Origin: Afipia sp.
GTDB lineage: Bacteria; Pseudomonadota; Alphaproteobacteria; Rhizobiales; Xanthobacteraceae
Direction: 5' to 3'
Assembly (NCBI GenBank): GCA_030652315.1
Contig: JAUSAX010000085.1
Location: 1 to 35,085, forward strand
DNA: 35,085 bases
Under the pieces are notes generated by a model. The model saw only the letters and a program-made list of their open reading frames with translations, searched no databases and was not told the origin of the DNA. Below are positions 16,524 through 26,119 of this stretch, piece by piece; position 1 is the stretch's first letter; each line of letters starts with the position of its first letter. The translations under genes and the position numbers were made by a program.

Positions 16524-16853
16524 ATGGCCAATTCCGGCGATGCCGATCGTGGGCGAAGTGTCGTAGCGCGCTGGCGCATGCTGGCGGAGCGACGGCTTGA
16601 TTATCTGATTGAACTTTACGAGACGGGCCGCTGGAAGGTCTATTACAAGGAGCCGGAATTCCTGAAGGTCATTCAGGAAGCCCGGGTGGCGCTGGCCACA
16701 TGGGAGCAGCTTGCTCCCCCCGATCCGGTTCAGGACAAACCGGTCGAGGTCGCAATCGCGCAAATAGAAAACGCCGCCGTTCTGCCGTCACCATTTACGC
16801 AGATGCCGTCAACGCACGGCGTTGAGGCCAAGGACGATCTGCGCAAAGCGTGA
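16524..16853 (+). CDS. TIGR03809 family small protein
   Basis: A 109-residue protein resembling the TIGR03809 family, which I know as a small conserved family of Bradyrhizobium-type bacteria found next to TIGR03808 genes, as here. Residues ~14-65 form the conserved part (VVARWRMLAERRLDYLIELY, GRWKVYYKEPEFLKVIQEA); the rest is variable. There is no signal peptide or membrane segment. Its last 45 bases overlap the 3' end of the convergent TIGR03808 gene. Function unknown. The 165 bases upstream (16359-16523) are AT-richer, with a possible 6-bp hairpin (GTATCT / AGATAC), and probably hold its promoter. Confidence 0.82.
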   Translation: MANSGDADRGRSVVARWRMLAERRLDYLIELYETGRWKVYYKEPEFLKVIQEARVALATWEQLAPPDPVQDKPVEVAIAQIENAAVLPSPFTQMPSTHGVEAKDDLRKA

Positions 16854-18179
16854 GGTTCCTTCCTTACCCAGGTCGGCCGTCACGGTCTTCGCATGATCGA
16901 GTCCGACGATCGCGGAACCCCTCGATCCCGAAATCAGGTTGTTGCTGACCAGTGCCGTGCCGGCGCCGGACACTACCGATACGCCGATCCCGACAAAGGC
17001 GTTGCGCACCACGTTGCCGGTGATAGTCACATCGCGCAGATACTTTCCCCAGCCGGCCATGATTCCGAACGAGGGGGCGTTCTCGATCACATTGCCGGTG
17101 ACTGCGGCGTCCGCTTCCACGACGATGCCAATACCCGCGTCATCGTCCGGCGCAGTGCCGATCGGGCGCTTTGGCAACATATTCCGGATGACATTGCCAT
17201 GGACGGTTACTATGCGGCCGCCTTCGTTGAAATTGGCCACGGATACGCCGACCGCGCAGATATCGACGGTGTTGTTGGCGATCACCGCGCCTTCGAATGC
17301 GAACTCCGAGTAGAGCGCCACCTCGCGGACGTTGCTGACGCTATTGCCGGTGATCTGGATGTTCGATGCCGAGTTGCCGCGCACGGCCGAATAATCGCAG
17401 TTGCGGATGCGGTTGCCGCTGACAATGACGTTGCCTGCGCGGAACGCATTGATGGCGTTGCCGTGCTGGCCGGAGCCGCCGGGACCTGCCTTGATGTCAT
17501 CGATACGGTTGTTGATGACGATGGTGCCGTCATCGCCGATCGTATGACGCAGGATTTCGATGCCGTTGTCTGACGCGTCCTGAATGGTGTTCTGCGCGAC
17601 CAACAGCCCAAGCGCGTCGAACGACGTGAATGCCGTGTTCGCTGTCTTGCGGATGGTGTTGCCGCTGACTTCGCCCGCGATGCTTTCGAACCAGATGCCG
17701 TTTCCGCCGCTGCCGACGATGTCGCAGTCCTGGACACGGACATCGAGGCCATTCTCGAAGTGCACCAGGCCGCGCCGGTTGGGGAGTTTGATTCCGGAGC
17801 CGTCGAGCGTGAGGCCGGTGAGGGCGATACCGCTCGCGCCGCCGCTGCCGACCAGCGACGATCCGCCGGTGAATTGAAGAACTGTTGCGCCGCGGACGCC
17901 GACAAGCTGGGCGCCGTTCGGCAGCTTCAATGCGCCGGTGCGATAGGTGCCCGGCGGCAGCACCAATGGCACTTGAGCGTTGGAAGATTCATTGATGGCA
18001 CGCTGGAGAGCGCGGGTCTGGTCATCGGGGCTGTTCGGCCGCACGCCGTATTGTGTGGCATCACGGCCTAGCGTTGATGTCAGCAGGGCGGCGCGTGCAG
18101 GCGCAGGTGCTGTCGTCAACGCACCTGCTGCCGCACCGGCGGCGGTAGCGTTGATGAGATTGCGGCGGCTGATGTCCAT
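16809..18179 (-). CDS. TIGR03808 family Tat-exported parallel beta-helix protein
   Basis: A 456-residue protein starting with a twin-arginine signal (DISRRNLINATAAGAAAGAL), so it is exported folded. The first domain has the pectate-lyase/phage-tailspike entry pattern (DATQYGVRPNSPDDQTRALQ, PLVLPPGTYRTGALKLPNG). Many right-handed beta-helix turns with recurring NxI/V and SGN, TGN or HGN steps follow, such as IVSGNRIRNCDYSAVRGN, QITGNSVSNV and VTITGNVVRNAF. This matches the twin-arginine repeat family TIGR03808 of unknown function, probably a carbohydrate-binding or -cleaving periplasmic protein. The gene is convergent with its usual partner TIGR03809 and overlaps it by 45 bases. Confidence 0.88.
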   Translation of the reverse strand: MDISRRNLINATAAGAAAGALTTAPAPARAALLTSTLGRDATQYGVRPNSPDDQTRALQRAINESSNAQVPLVLPPGTYRTGALKLPNGAQLVGVRGATVLQFTGGSSLVGSGGASGIALTGLTLDGSGIKLPNRRGLVHFENGLDVRVQDCDIVGSGGNGIWFESIAGEVSGNTIRKTANTAFTSFDALGLLVAQNTIQDASDNGIEILRHTIGDDGTIVINNRIDDIKAGPGGSGQHGNAINAFRAGNVIVSGNRIRNCDYSAVRGNSASNIQITGNSVSNVREVALYSEFAFEGAVIANNTVDICAVGVSVANFNEGGRIVTVHGNVIRNMLPKRPIGTAPDDDAGIGIVVEADAAVTGNVIENAPSFGIMAGWGKYLRDVTITGNVVRNAFVGIGVSVVSGAGTALVSNNLISGSRGSAIVGLDHAKTVTADLGKEGTSRFAQIVLGLNAVR

Positions 18180-18325
18180 GCGGCGGCCCGATCGGTCTGA
18201 CTGCGTTTCCAGACCTGAAACGCATCGTAAGACCTAATGCAGGAATGCAGCGAACGATGCCCACGTACGCGCGTTCGCGCACGATTGTCGATAGTAGGGT
18301 TAATGGAATCGAGTCGGAGAAACCG

Positions 18326-19573
18326 TTAAATCGGCGCGTTGTGCGGCGTGAACAGGCGGCCTTTCTCGACCACGAACACGACAGCAAGCGCCACCACCGA
18401 ACTCAGCAACGCACCAGTTGCGAGCGGAATCAGTGTGCCGTCATAGTATTGGCCGATCGCGGTGCCGACTGCGATTCCGATCAGCGTCGTGACCGACCCG
18501 AACAGCGACGAGGCGGTTCCCGCGATATGTCCCTGAGGCTCCATCGCCAGCGCGGCAAAATTGGAAAACATCAGTCCGAATGTAAACAGGCTGGCTGCGG
18601 CAAGGATCATGAACAGGGAGAGCGGAAGCCATCCGGCGAGGGCTGCGGCCAACATGACGGTGGCGATGGCGAGTTGGCCGACGAGCGCGATATGCGAGAT
18701 CATGCGCATGCCGTAGCGGCCGACAATGCGTGAGTTCAGGAAGCCGGCGACGGCGATCCCGATGGCGATCGCGGCGAACGCCAGCGGAAAGTAATGGCCA
18801 AGCCCATAGACGCCGGTGAATATCTGCTGCGACGACAAGACGTAACCGAACAGGATACCCTGCACGCTGCCAGCGGCTAACGCGTAACCAAAGGTTTGCC
18901 GGTTCCTTATTGCCTGAAGAAAATTGTTCGCCACCTCGCCGACGGCGAGGGATTTGCGCTCGGTGGGCGGCAATGTTTCTGGAAGGCGAATGATGATCCA
19001 GCCCAGCATCAGCACCCCATAGACCAGCAGCACGACGAAAATGCCATGCCATTCCGCGAGCAGCATGATGGCTTGACCGAACGACGGCGCAATCACCGGC
19101 ACCGAAATGAAGATCATCATGGCCAGCGACATCACGCTCGCCATGCGGCGGCCGCTGTAGCAGTCCCGCACGATGGACGTGGCGATCACCCGCGCCGCCG
19201 CGGTGCTCAGTCCCTGCAGTCCGCGCGCAAGCAGCAGCGTCTCGAAGGATGGCGCGACAATCGCGAGCAGGCTGGCGATGCCGTAGACGATCAGTCCGCC
19301 GATCAGGATCGGCCGCCGCCCGAAACGATCCGCCAGCGGCCCGATGATGAACTGCCCGGCTCCGAAGCCGGTCAGGAACACGGACAGGACGGCCTGCACG
19401 CGGTTGGCGTTGCTGATGTGGAATGCCGAGGCCACGTCAGGGAGGGCGGGCAGCATCAGATCCATGGCCAGCGGATTGAGCGCCATGATGGCGGCCACGA
19501 TGGCCACGAACTCGCGAAAGCCCATCGGGCGATGGGTTGATGAAACCCAGGCGTTGCCGCTGGTAACGGTCAT
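18326..19573 (-). CDS. MFS efflux transporter, Bcr/CflA type
   Basis: A 415-residue transporter with about twelve membrane helices. The family's first-helix signature is NPLAMDLMLPALPDVASAF, and motif A is GPLADRFGRRPILIGG. SVMSLAMMIFISVPVIAPSFG matches helix 5 of the Bcr/CflA drug-resistance proteins, which export bicyclomycin, chloramphenicol and related compounds using the proton gradient. The ATG at 19573 is used, with an in-frame ATG at 19525 as the alternative. Its leader is unusual: a hairpin with a T5 run ends one base before the start, and a short reading frame precedes it. The gene is divergent from the toxin-like gene; the exported compound is unknown. Confidence 0.9.
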   Translation of the reverse strand: MTVTSGNAWVSSTHRPMGFREFVAIVAAIMALNPLAMDLMLPALPDVASAFHISNANRVQAVLSVFLTGFGAGQFIIGPLADRFGRRPILIGGLIVYGIASLLAIVAPSFETLLLARGLQGLSTAAARVIATSIVRDCYSGRRMASVMSLAMMIFISVPVIAPSFGQAIMLLAEWHGIFVVLLVYGVLMLGWIIIRLPETLPPTERKSLAVGEVANNFLQAIRNRQTFGYALAAGSVQGILFGYVLSSQQIFTGVYGLGHYFPLAFAAIAIGIAVAGFLNSRIVGRYGMRMISHIALVGQLAIATVMLAAALAGWLPLSLFMILAAASLFTFGLMFSNFAALAMEPQGHIAGTASSLFGSVTTLIGIAVGTAIGQYYDGTLIPLATGALLSSVVALAVVFVVEKGRLFTPHNAPI

Positions 19574-19600
19574 GAAAAACGGCTCGCAAAGAGGAGCCGT
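19574..19600 (-). terminator. Terminator-like hairpin directly before the efflux gene start
   Basis: On the minus strand a 7-bp stem ACGGCTC / GAGCCGT with an 8-base loop is followed by a T5 run, a C and then the ATG at 19573. The final stem base belongs to the T-run. This is the form of an intrinsic terminator, but it lies in the leader of the gene rather than after one, so it probably acts as an attenuator or hides the ribosome-binding site. Confidence 0.55.
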
Positions 19601-19612
19601 ATGTTTAAGCGG

Positions 19613-19723
19613 TCATGTTGCGCCGCACAACCTCACTTCGTGAATGGCTGGCAAGCGGAATTGGGAATGAGGCGTTGGATCGCCGATCGCTCGGCCAAGC
19701 CCGTCGATGAAATCCATCGACAA
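19613..19723 (-). CDS. Possible 36-residue leader peptide of the efflux gene
   Basis: A short frame begins at TTG 19723, six bases after a strong GGAGGT ribosome-binding site, or at ATG 19717 two codons later. It ends at TGA 19613-19615, 12 bases before the terminator-like hairpin. The peptide from the TTG starts MSMDFIDGLGRAIGDPT and ends VRLCGAT. It resembles no known protein. Strong translation signal, short length and the terminator that follows are the hallmarks of ribosome-mediated attenuation, used by several antibiotic-resistance genes. The alternative is a chance frame; only conservation would decide. Confidence 0.4.
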   Translation of the reverse strand: MSMDFIDGLGRAIGDPTPHSQFRLPAIHEVRLCGAT

Positions 19724-19750
19724 GTTCACACCTCCAAGACTCGACAATCT

Positions 19751-19776
19751 GAATATATTCCCATAGGACTATATTC
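19751..19776. promoter_or_regulatory. AT-rich inverted repeat in divergent promoter region, possible operator
   Basis: GAATATA at 19751-19757 is the inverse of TATATTC at 19770-19776, and the first copy is part of the 10-bp palindrome GAATATATTC. It lies in the promoter space shared by the efflux leader (minus) and the toxin-like gene (plus), 9 bases before the latter's ribosome-binding site, so it could be an operator or contain -10 boxes. Confidence 0.35.
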
Positions 19777-19798
19777 ATGTGAATGGAGGTGAAGGTCG

Positions 19799-20377
19799 AT
19801 GATGGAGTTGAATGGGGAAAGGGCGCTTCTTGCTGAACTGAAATACCAACTTGTCAGTGTTGTATGGGAATGGAAGTTTCGTAGATTGGTGCGAGCGTTG
19901 AAGGCTAACTTCAATCCGGCCCAGCCGCGCGATGAGCGCGGCTGGTGGACGGACGGAGTGGGCGCGAACGATCCTCGCGTCATGTCGGACGCGACACCCG
20001 ACGGCTGGATTCCCGGCGCGCAGTATGCGGGTAACGGGCATCATTTTGTGCCGCGTGGCGTTTTCACGAACGACAAGTACGATTTCTCGCCGGAGACAAC
20101 GAGAGCATTTGACTCGGAAACCACCGGTCACTTGAAGGACCCATCGAGCAATCAATACGATGGGGTACATCGTACTTATAATAAGGAGGTAGAGGAAAAG
20201 CTTGACCAATTTCTCGAGAGAAACGATGTCACATCGCGAGAGATGACTCCGGATCATGCGAAGTCTTTCGCTGACGAAATCAAAAAATCGAGAGATCCGA
20301 GAATACGCCAACTTAACCAGCGAATTTATATGCGCGAGATCATGCGCAGCCTTCGTCTCTTTCGTGGCCGGGAATAG
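19799..20377 (+). CDS. Orphan nuclease-toxin-like protein (HH-type)
   Basis: A 192-residue protein with a very strong GGAGGT ribosome-binding site. Residues ~38-51 are NFNPAQPRDERGWWT, a linker motif I associate with Rhizobiales toxins and phage-derived proteins. The C-terminal domain starts GNGHHFVPRGVF (His81, His82) and continues through SPETTRAFDSETTGHL, YDGVHRTYNKEVEEKLDQFL (His124) and DPRIRQLNQRIYMREIMRSL. The paired His after GN and the later His-Asn pattern recall the HNH/endonuclease-VII-like toxin domains of polymorphic toxin systems. There is no signal peptide or long secretion module, so it looks like an isolated toxin tip or a small intracellular effector. Base composition is clearly more AT-rich than its neighbours, suggesting transfer. 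An unrelated small protein follows 11 bases later. Confidence 0.6.
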   Translation: MMELNGERALLAELKYQLVSVVWEWKFRRLVRALKANFNPAQPRDERGWWTDGVGANDPRVMSDATPDGWIPGAQYAGNGHHFVPRGVFTNDKYDFSPETTRAFDSETTGHLKDPSSNQYDGVHRTYNKEVEEKLDQFLERNDVTSREMTPDHAKSFADEIKKSRDPRIRQLNQRIYMREIMRSLRLFRGRE

Positions 20378-20388
20378 GGGGCAAAACC

Positions 20389-20787
20389 ATGGCAACAGAT
20401 GAAGAAATTCACGATCAAACTTGGAATGCTCTCTATCGTGCGATCGTCGATTTTTTGAAGCCGTATGGAAAAGAAGATGCGTGCGGCAATGGCGACTATT
20501 GGGTTGTTGAAGACGACTACGGCGGGCGGCGCCAAACCATCGATGTTTTCAACCTGAAGATGTTCGACGTCGAGATAATAAAAGGTCTTCGGAGGCTGCT
20601 GCAGAACCTTCCGGGCTGGGACATTGCTCTCGTTCTCGATACGCCAGGTGTTGGAGAAACTATTCCATTCATGGGCGTGACCATCCGTAGGCACGAGATC
20701 ATCGACGGGCTACAGCGGCAATATCTGCCCGTGCGATTTCAGCACTTCAAGATTCCCGGGAGTCGGCCTGGAACGGGCTATGACTAG
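20389..20787 (+). CDS. Putative immunity protein for the toxin-like gene
   Basis: A 132-residue acidic, soluble protein that I do not recognise. It begins ATDEEIHDQTWNALYRAIVD and contains GNGDYWVVEDDYGG and RRLLQNLPGWDIALVLD, a compact alpha/beta look. It has a good ribosome-binding site (AGGGGGC), lies 11 bases after the toxin-like gene and shares its lower GC content. Small acidic protein directly behind a toxin is the classic place for an immunity protein, and this is the only reason for the call. Its 3' end overlaps the convergent pcp gene by 4 bases. Confidence 0.55.
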   Translation: MATDEEIHDQTWNALYRAIVDFLKPYGKEDACGNGDYWVVEDDYGGRRQTIDVFNLKMFDVEIIKGLRRLLQNLPGWDIALVLDTPGVGETIPFMGVTIRRHEIIDGLQRQYLPVRFQHFKIPGSRPGTGYD

Positions 20788-21497
20788 CTGCGAAGCCGTG
20801 AGCGTATTGCAAGTGTCGCCATTTTCATGAGCATCGCTTCGCCAGCGTCCACCAGTTGCTCGAACGTGACCCGGCTCGCAGCGCCTGCGCGGCGGTGTGC
20901 CGCGTCACGCGGCACCAGCGGAACATGGACAAAAGCGGCGAAGCGGGGACCGGCTTTCCTTGGGGCATGATTTTCTCCGAAAACCGGGTCCCACTCTTCG
21001 GAATCATGCCGCGCATGGGTGGCTTCGATGGCGCGCCAACTCAGGTAGTTGCAGAGATAGTATCCAGCGTTCAGCGAAGCGCGAGCGTCTATGCCCGTGC
21101 TTTGCGCGGCGCGCAGCAGCCTGAGCGTGTGCGGTCCGAACCGCCGTGTCGAATCCGGACTGCGTACGATCATCCGGCTGCGCACCTGCGCATGTTCGGC
21201 ATCGGGCCAGATCTGGGTGACGGAGTTGCGCGCGCGAGTCTCGATACGAACGAAAGGCGTGCGAGTCGCGAGGCCGAACATCAGCAGTGCATCAGGCCGA
21301 TGGGTTGCGATCAGCGCAGGCAATTCGCGATCGACCGCGCTGTAAGTCACCGGGAAAACATGTCCGATCCGTTCGACATCGTCGAGCGCCGGGCGGCGCA
21401 GACGCAGCAGCCGCTCGACCAGCTTTTCTGTCGGATTGTAAGGGGCCCCGGGAAAGGGCTGAAAGCCGGTGACGAGAATACGCGGCTTGTCGCCCAT
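20784..21497 (-). CDS. pcp: Pyroglutamyl-peptidase I (C15) with an in-frame repeat insertion
   Basis: A 237-residue cysteine peptidase homologous to Pcp, which removes N-terminal pyroglutamate from peptides. It starts with the family signature RILVTGFQPFPGAPYNPTEK. The triad is present: Glu86 in RIETRARNSV, Cys149 in NAGYYLCNYLSW and His191 in FVHVPLVP. The Cys-His spacing is 42 residues against 24 in well-studied enzymes. The excess is explained by a 45-bp genomic repeat (20965-21009) that encodes HDSEEWDPVFGENHA. Whether the enzyme still works is open, but the frame is intact. The ATG at 21497 has an AGGA ribosome-binding site that lies inside the upstream hairpin element; a GTG at 21500 is the alternative start. 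Confidence 0.85.
   Translation of the reverse strand: MGDKPRILVTGFQPFPGAPYNPTEKLVERLLRLRRPALDDVERIGHVFPVTYSAVDRELPALIATHRPDALLMFGLATRTPFVRIETRARNSVTQIWPDAEHAQVRSRMIVRSPDSTRRFGPHTLRLLRAAQSTGIDARASLNAGYYLCNYLSWRAIEATHARHDSEEWDPVFGENHAPRKAGPRFAAFVHVPLVPRDAAHRRAGAASRVTFEQLVDAGEAMLMKMATLAIRSRLRS
20965..21009. repeat. 45-bp dispersed palindromic repeat inside pcp
   Basis: Same length as the intergenic copy at 4529-4573 and 36 of 45 positions identical by hand alignment, with the same terminal inverted GCATGAT/ATCATGC. The length is exactly 15 codons, so the pcp frame is kept. Confidence 0.82.
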
Positions 21498-21499
21498 CA

Positions 21500-21573
21500 C
21501 TAGTTCCTGAATCCGAAGTTCGCCTCATTTGCAGCACGTTCCATAGCGAACTTCGGATTCAAAAGGACGCTAG
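21500..21573. repeat. Hairpin element A1 (meaB-pcp gap)
   Basis: Ends CTAGTTCCT (left) and AGGACGCTAG (right) enclose a perfect 15-bp stem GAATCCGAAGTTCGC (21509-21523) / GCGAACTTCGGATTC (21546-21560). The 22-base loop contains TTTGCAGCACGTT. It starts two bases from the pcp start codon and supplies its AGGA ribosome-binding site. Close relative of element B1 at 28565-28639. Confidence 0.82.
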
Positions 21574-21585
21574 AAAATAACAATT

Positions 21586-21662
21586 CTAGTGTGGTTTTGG
21601 TTCGCAAGTCCGTAAATGAGCGTGCTGAGTAAATATTACGGACTTGCGAACCACCACACTAG
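21586..21662. repeat. Hairpin element A2 (meaB-pcp gap), inverted relative to A1
   Basis: A perfect 9-bp outer stem CTAGTGTGG / CCACACTAG and a perfect 17-bp inner stem GGTTCGCAAGTCCGTAA (21599-21615) / its reverse complement (21636-21652), with a 20-base loop. Read on the minus strand, its loop (CTCAGCACGCT) and right end resemble those of A1, so the two are an inverted pair. Its terminal CTAG provides the meaB stop codon. Confidence 0.82.
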
Positions 21663-22639
21663 TCCAGCAGCGCCGAAATTGTTTCCGCCGCGAGCGCGGG
21701 GGTCATGCGGCCGTTGGCAACGGCGGCTTCGGTTTGCTTCACCTTGGCGCGGATCGCCGGATCGGATCGCAGCCGCGCATGCAGCCGGTCTTCCAGAATG
21801 GTCCACATCCACTTGACCTGCTGGTGCCGCCGCCGGGTCTCGAAGTCGCCAGATGCGATCATCGCTGTGCGGTGTGCGAGAACTTTCTCCCACACGGCCT
21901 CGATCCCATCGCCGGTCAGGGCAGAATAGGTGAGGACGGGCGGAAACCAGTGCTCCGAGCGCGGCGCGAGAATGTGAAGCGCGGCGTTATACTCGGCGGC
22001 TGCCGCTTTAGCGCGCTTGAGATTGTCGCCGTCTGCCTTGTTGACGGCGATCATGTCGGCAAGTTCAACAAGGCCCTTCTTGATGCCCTGCAATTCGTCG
22101 CCTGCACCGGGCAGCATCAGCGCCAGGAAAAAATCCGTCATGTCGCAGACAGCCGTTTCCGACTGGCCGATGCCGACCGTCTCCACCAGCACCACATCGA
22201 AGCCGGCGGCTTCGCACAGCAGCATCGCCTCGCGCGTCTTGGCGGCGACGCCGCCGAGTGTGCCGGACGACGGGGAAGGGCGGATGAACGCATTGTCTTC
22301 GGCGGAAAGCAGCGCCATCCGCGTCTTGTCGCCGAGGATCGAGCCACCTGTGCGCGCTGACGACGGATCGACCGCCAGTACCGCGACCTTGTGGCCCTTG
22401 CCGATCAGCGCCATGCCGAGCGCATCAATGGTTGTGGATTTTCCGACGCCCGGCGACCCGGTGATGCCGACGCGAACCGCCTTGCCGGTGAGCGGCAGCA
22501 ACGCCTGCACCAGTTCGCGCGCGTGCGCCTGATGGTCGGCGCGACGGCTTTCGATGAGCGTGATAGCGCGGGCCAGCGCAGCGCGGTCGCCGGAGCGGAT
22601 ATCGTCGGCAACTCGCGTGATCGGTATGATCGTCGTCAT
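21659..22639 (-). CDS. meaB: MeaB/ArgK-type G-protein chaperone of methylmalonyl-CoA mutase
   Basis: A 326-residue GTPase of the MeaB/MMAA family, which loads and protects the cobalamin cofactor of methylmalonyl-CoA mutase. The P-loop is GSPGVGKST at 61-69. Other motifs are VDPSSARTGGSILGDKTRM, the metal-binding ETVGIGQSE, LPGAGDELQGIKKG and the specificity motif NKAD. The C-terminal dimerisation arm is also visible (HQQVKWMWTILEDRL). The ATG at 22639 overlaps the upstream stop by 4 bases; the longer frame to 22726 was rejected. It is the last gene of the mutase operon. Its stop codon is formed by hairpin element A2. Confidence 0.95.
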   Translation of the reverse strand: MTTIIPITRVADDIRSGDRAALARAITLIESRRADHQAHARELVQALLPLTGKAVRVGITGSPGVGKSTTIDALGMALIGKGHKVAVLAVDPSSARTGGSILGDKTRMALLSAEDNAFIRPSPSSGTLGGVAAKTREAMLLCEAAGFDVVLVETVGIGQSETAVCDMTDFFLALMLPGAGDELQGIKKGLVELADMIAVNKADGDNLKRAKAAAAEYNAALHILAPRSEHWFPPVLTYSALTGDGIEAVWEKVLAHRTAMIASGDFETRRRHQQVKWMWTILEDRLHARLRSDPAIRAKVKQTEAAVANGRMTPALAAETISALLD

Positions 22640-23447
22640 TTGTCTGACTTGCCGGCATCGGCCGGTCGATCGCCGCCGAAAATCGCTTCGCCTTCGAGCG
22701 ACAGATACGGTTTCAGCACCGGCCACGGAACGAAGGCCTCATACGCCCCTTCTGCATAGGCGCCAACGGCATAAGGTGAATAGTTGAAAATCAGGCCCGA
22801 GCTCTTGCCGGTTTCGTTCGACGGAGCGAGTTCAGCCGCACCAATCTTCAGCAGTTTCGGCTCAAGGTTCCTGGCCCATTCGTCGCCGGGACTATCGGTA
22901 TCGCGCTCTTTCTTCTCCGCCTTCAGCGAGACGATGATCGCCTTCACAACGGCCTTTAGGGCCGGGCCGTTGTCGGTCAGTTCCTTGAAAAAGGGGCGGA
23001 TGCTGATGCGCTTATTCGCCGTGTTGTCCCAGAGAATGGTGTTGAGGTCCGTGTTGGGGTGAGCGCCGCCGGTGTAGGCATACTCGGTGCGCAACACGCT
23101 GACATAGCGCCCTGCCACGACAGATTGCGTAGTGTAGCTGCGCTCGAAACTCCAGGCACGGCCCTCGCGGAACAGTTCGGGAGAAGCCTTCATCTCCCTG
23201 GTGGCGTCAGCGAGGTTCTTCTGTGCCCATCGCTTGCCCTCGGCAAGCAGGTCGGCGGCAAGCGGCCCGTTCGCCTTGATCGCAACATCGAGCGATACGG
23301 TGATTTCGGCCGCCTTGGTTCTAAACGCGAGATCTGGCTTGGGTTCAGCCGTGCGGGCGGGAAGGGCATGACCAAAGGCCAGCATTACGCCCAGTGCGAG
23401 AGCCGTCGTCGCGTAGAGGCGTGTCGGGAGCATTGGCAAAGCGACGC

Positions 23448-23451
<4 letters not shown>
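22636..23451 (-). CDS. DUF3298/DUF4163-type exported protein
   Basis: A 271-residue protein with a signal peptide ([20 protein letters not shown]). Two RsiV/PdaC-like modules of unknown function follow: a DUF4163-like part at ~45-150 with [20 protein letters not shown] and the hallmark [11 protein letters not shown], and a DUF3298-like part at ~150-255 with SIRPFFKEL and [18 protein letters not shown]. It is predicted to be periplasmic. The GTG start overlaps the mutB stop (GTGA) and its own stop overlaps the meaB start, so it is firmly inside the methylmalonyl-CoA mutase operon although no metabolic link is obvious. An ATG at 23433 is an alternative start. Confidence 0.82.
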
Positions 23452-25607
<2,156 letters not shown>

Positions 25608-25649
25608 TCTGCTGTCTCGGGTTTGCGCGCGGTCATCGCGGCGACGCGC

Positions 25650-26114
25650 TTACGTATTATGGTCTGGATGCTGATAGCTGACAATGCTGCCAGCCTCGTT
25701 AGAACTGGCGGCTTCCGCGGTTGTTTTGCCGGGAAGGTTGTGTAGATGGCTGATCCAGGCAAGCTTCGATTCAACGCCGATCTGATAGGTTGGAATCACG
25801 TGATCCGGCCGATCGAAAGCACCGGTCAGCAACTCGACCACTGTGCCGTTAACCTTGCGATAGCTCAGCGGCGTTCCGCAGGCCGCGCAAAAATCGCGCT
25901 CCGCCAGCGATGATGAGCGAAACGTCGCCGGCGCGCCGCGCGTCCATGCAAAGTCACCGTGCGGAATTTCGACAAGTGCCGCGAACGGACCGGCGACGGC
26001 CTTCTGGCACATCCGGCAATGGCAGACGCTGATCCGTCCCGGGTTGCTGTACGATGCAAAGCGTACTGCGCCGCATTGGCAGCCTCCGGTCAGAACAGGA
26101 ACGCGGTCCTTCAT
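25650..26114 (-). CDS. GFA (glutathione-dependent formaldehyde-activating)/CENP-V family protein
   Basis: A 154-residue zinc protein of the GFA fold. The zinc ligands are visible as CQC (12, 14), CHCRMC (31, 33, 36) and CAACG (76, 79), with the usual intervening GPFAALVEIP and FRSSSLAERDFC. Founders of the family bind an S-hydroxymethylglutathione adduct, but most members have no known substrate. The start lies 5 bases after the mutA stop and the gene ends 42 bases before mutB, so it is sandwiched between the two mutase subunit genes. It may handle a reactive by-product of the pathway; this is inference. Confidence 0.88.
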   Translation of the reverse strand: MKDRVPVLTGGCQCGAVRFASYSNPGRISVCHCRMCQKAVAGPFAALVEIPHGDFAWTRGAPATFRSSSLAERDFCAACGTPLSYRKVNGTVVELLTGAFDRPDHVIPTYQIGVESKLAWISHLHNLPGKTTAEAASSNEAGSIVSYQHPDHNT

Positions 26115-26119
26115 GGCAT

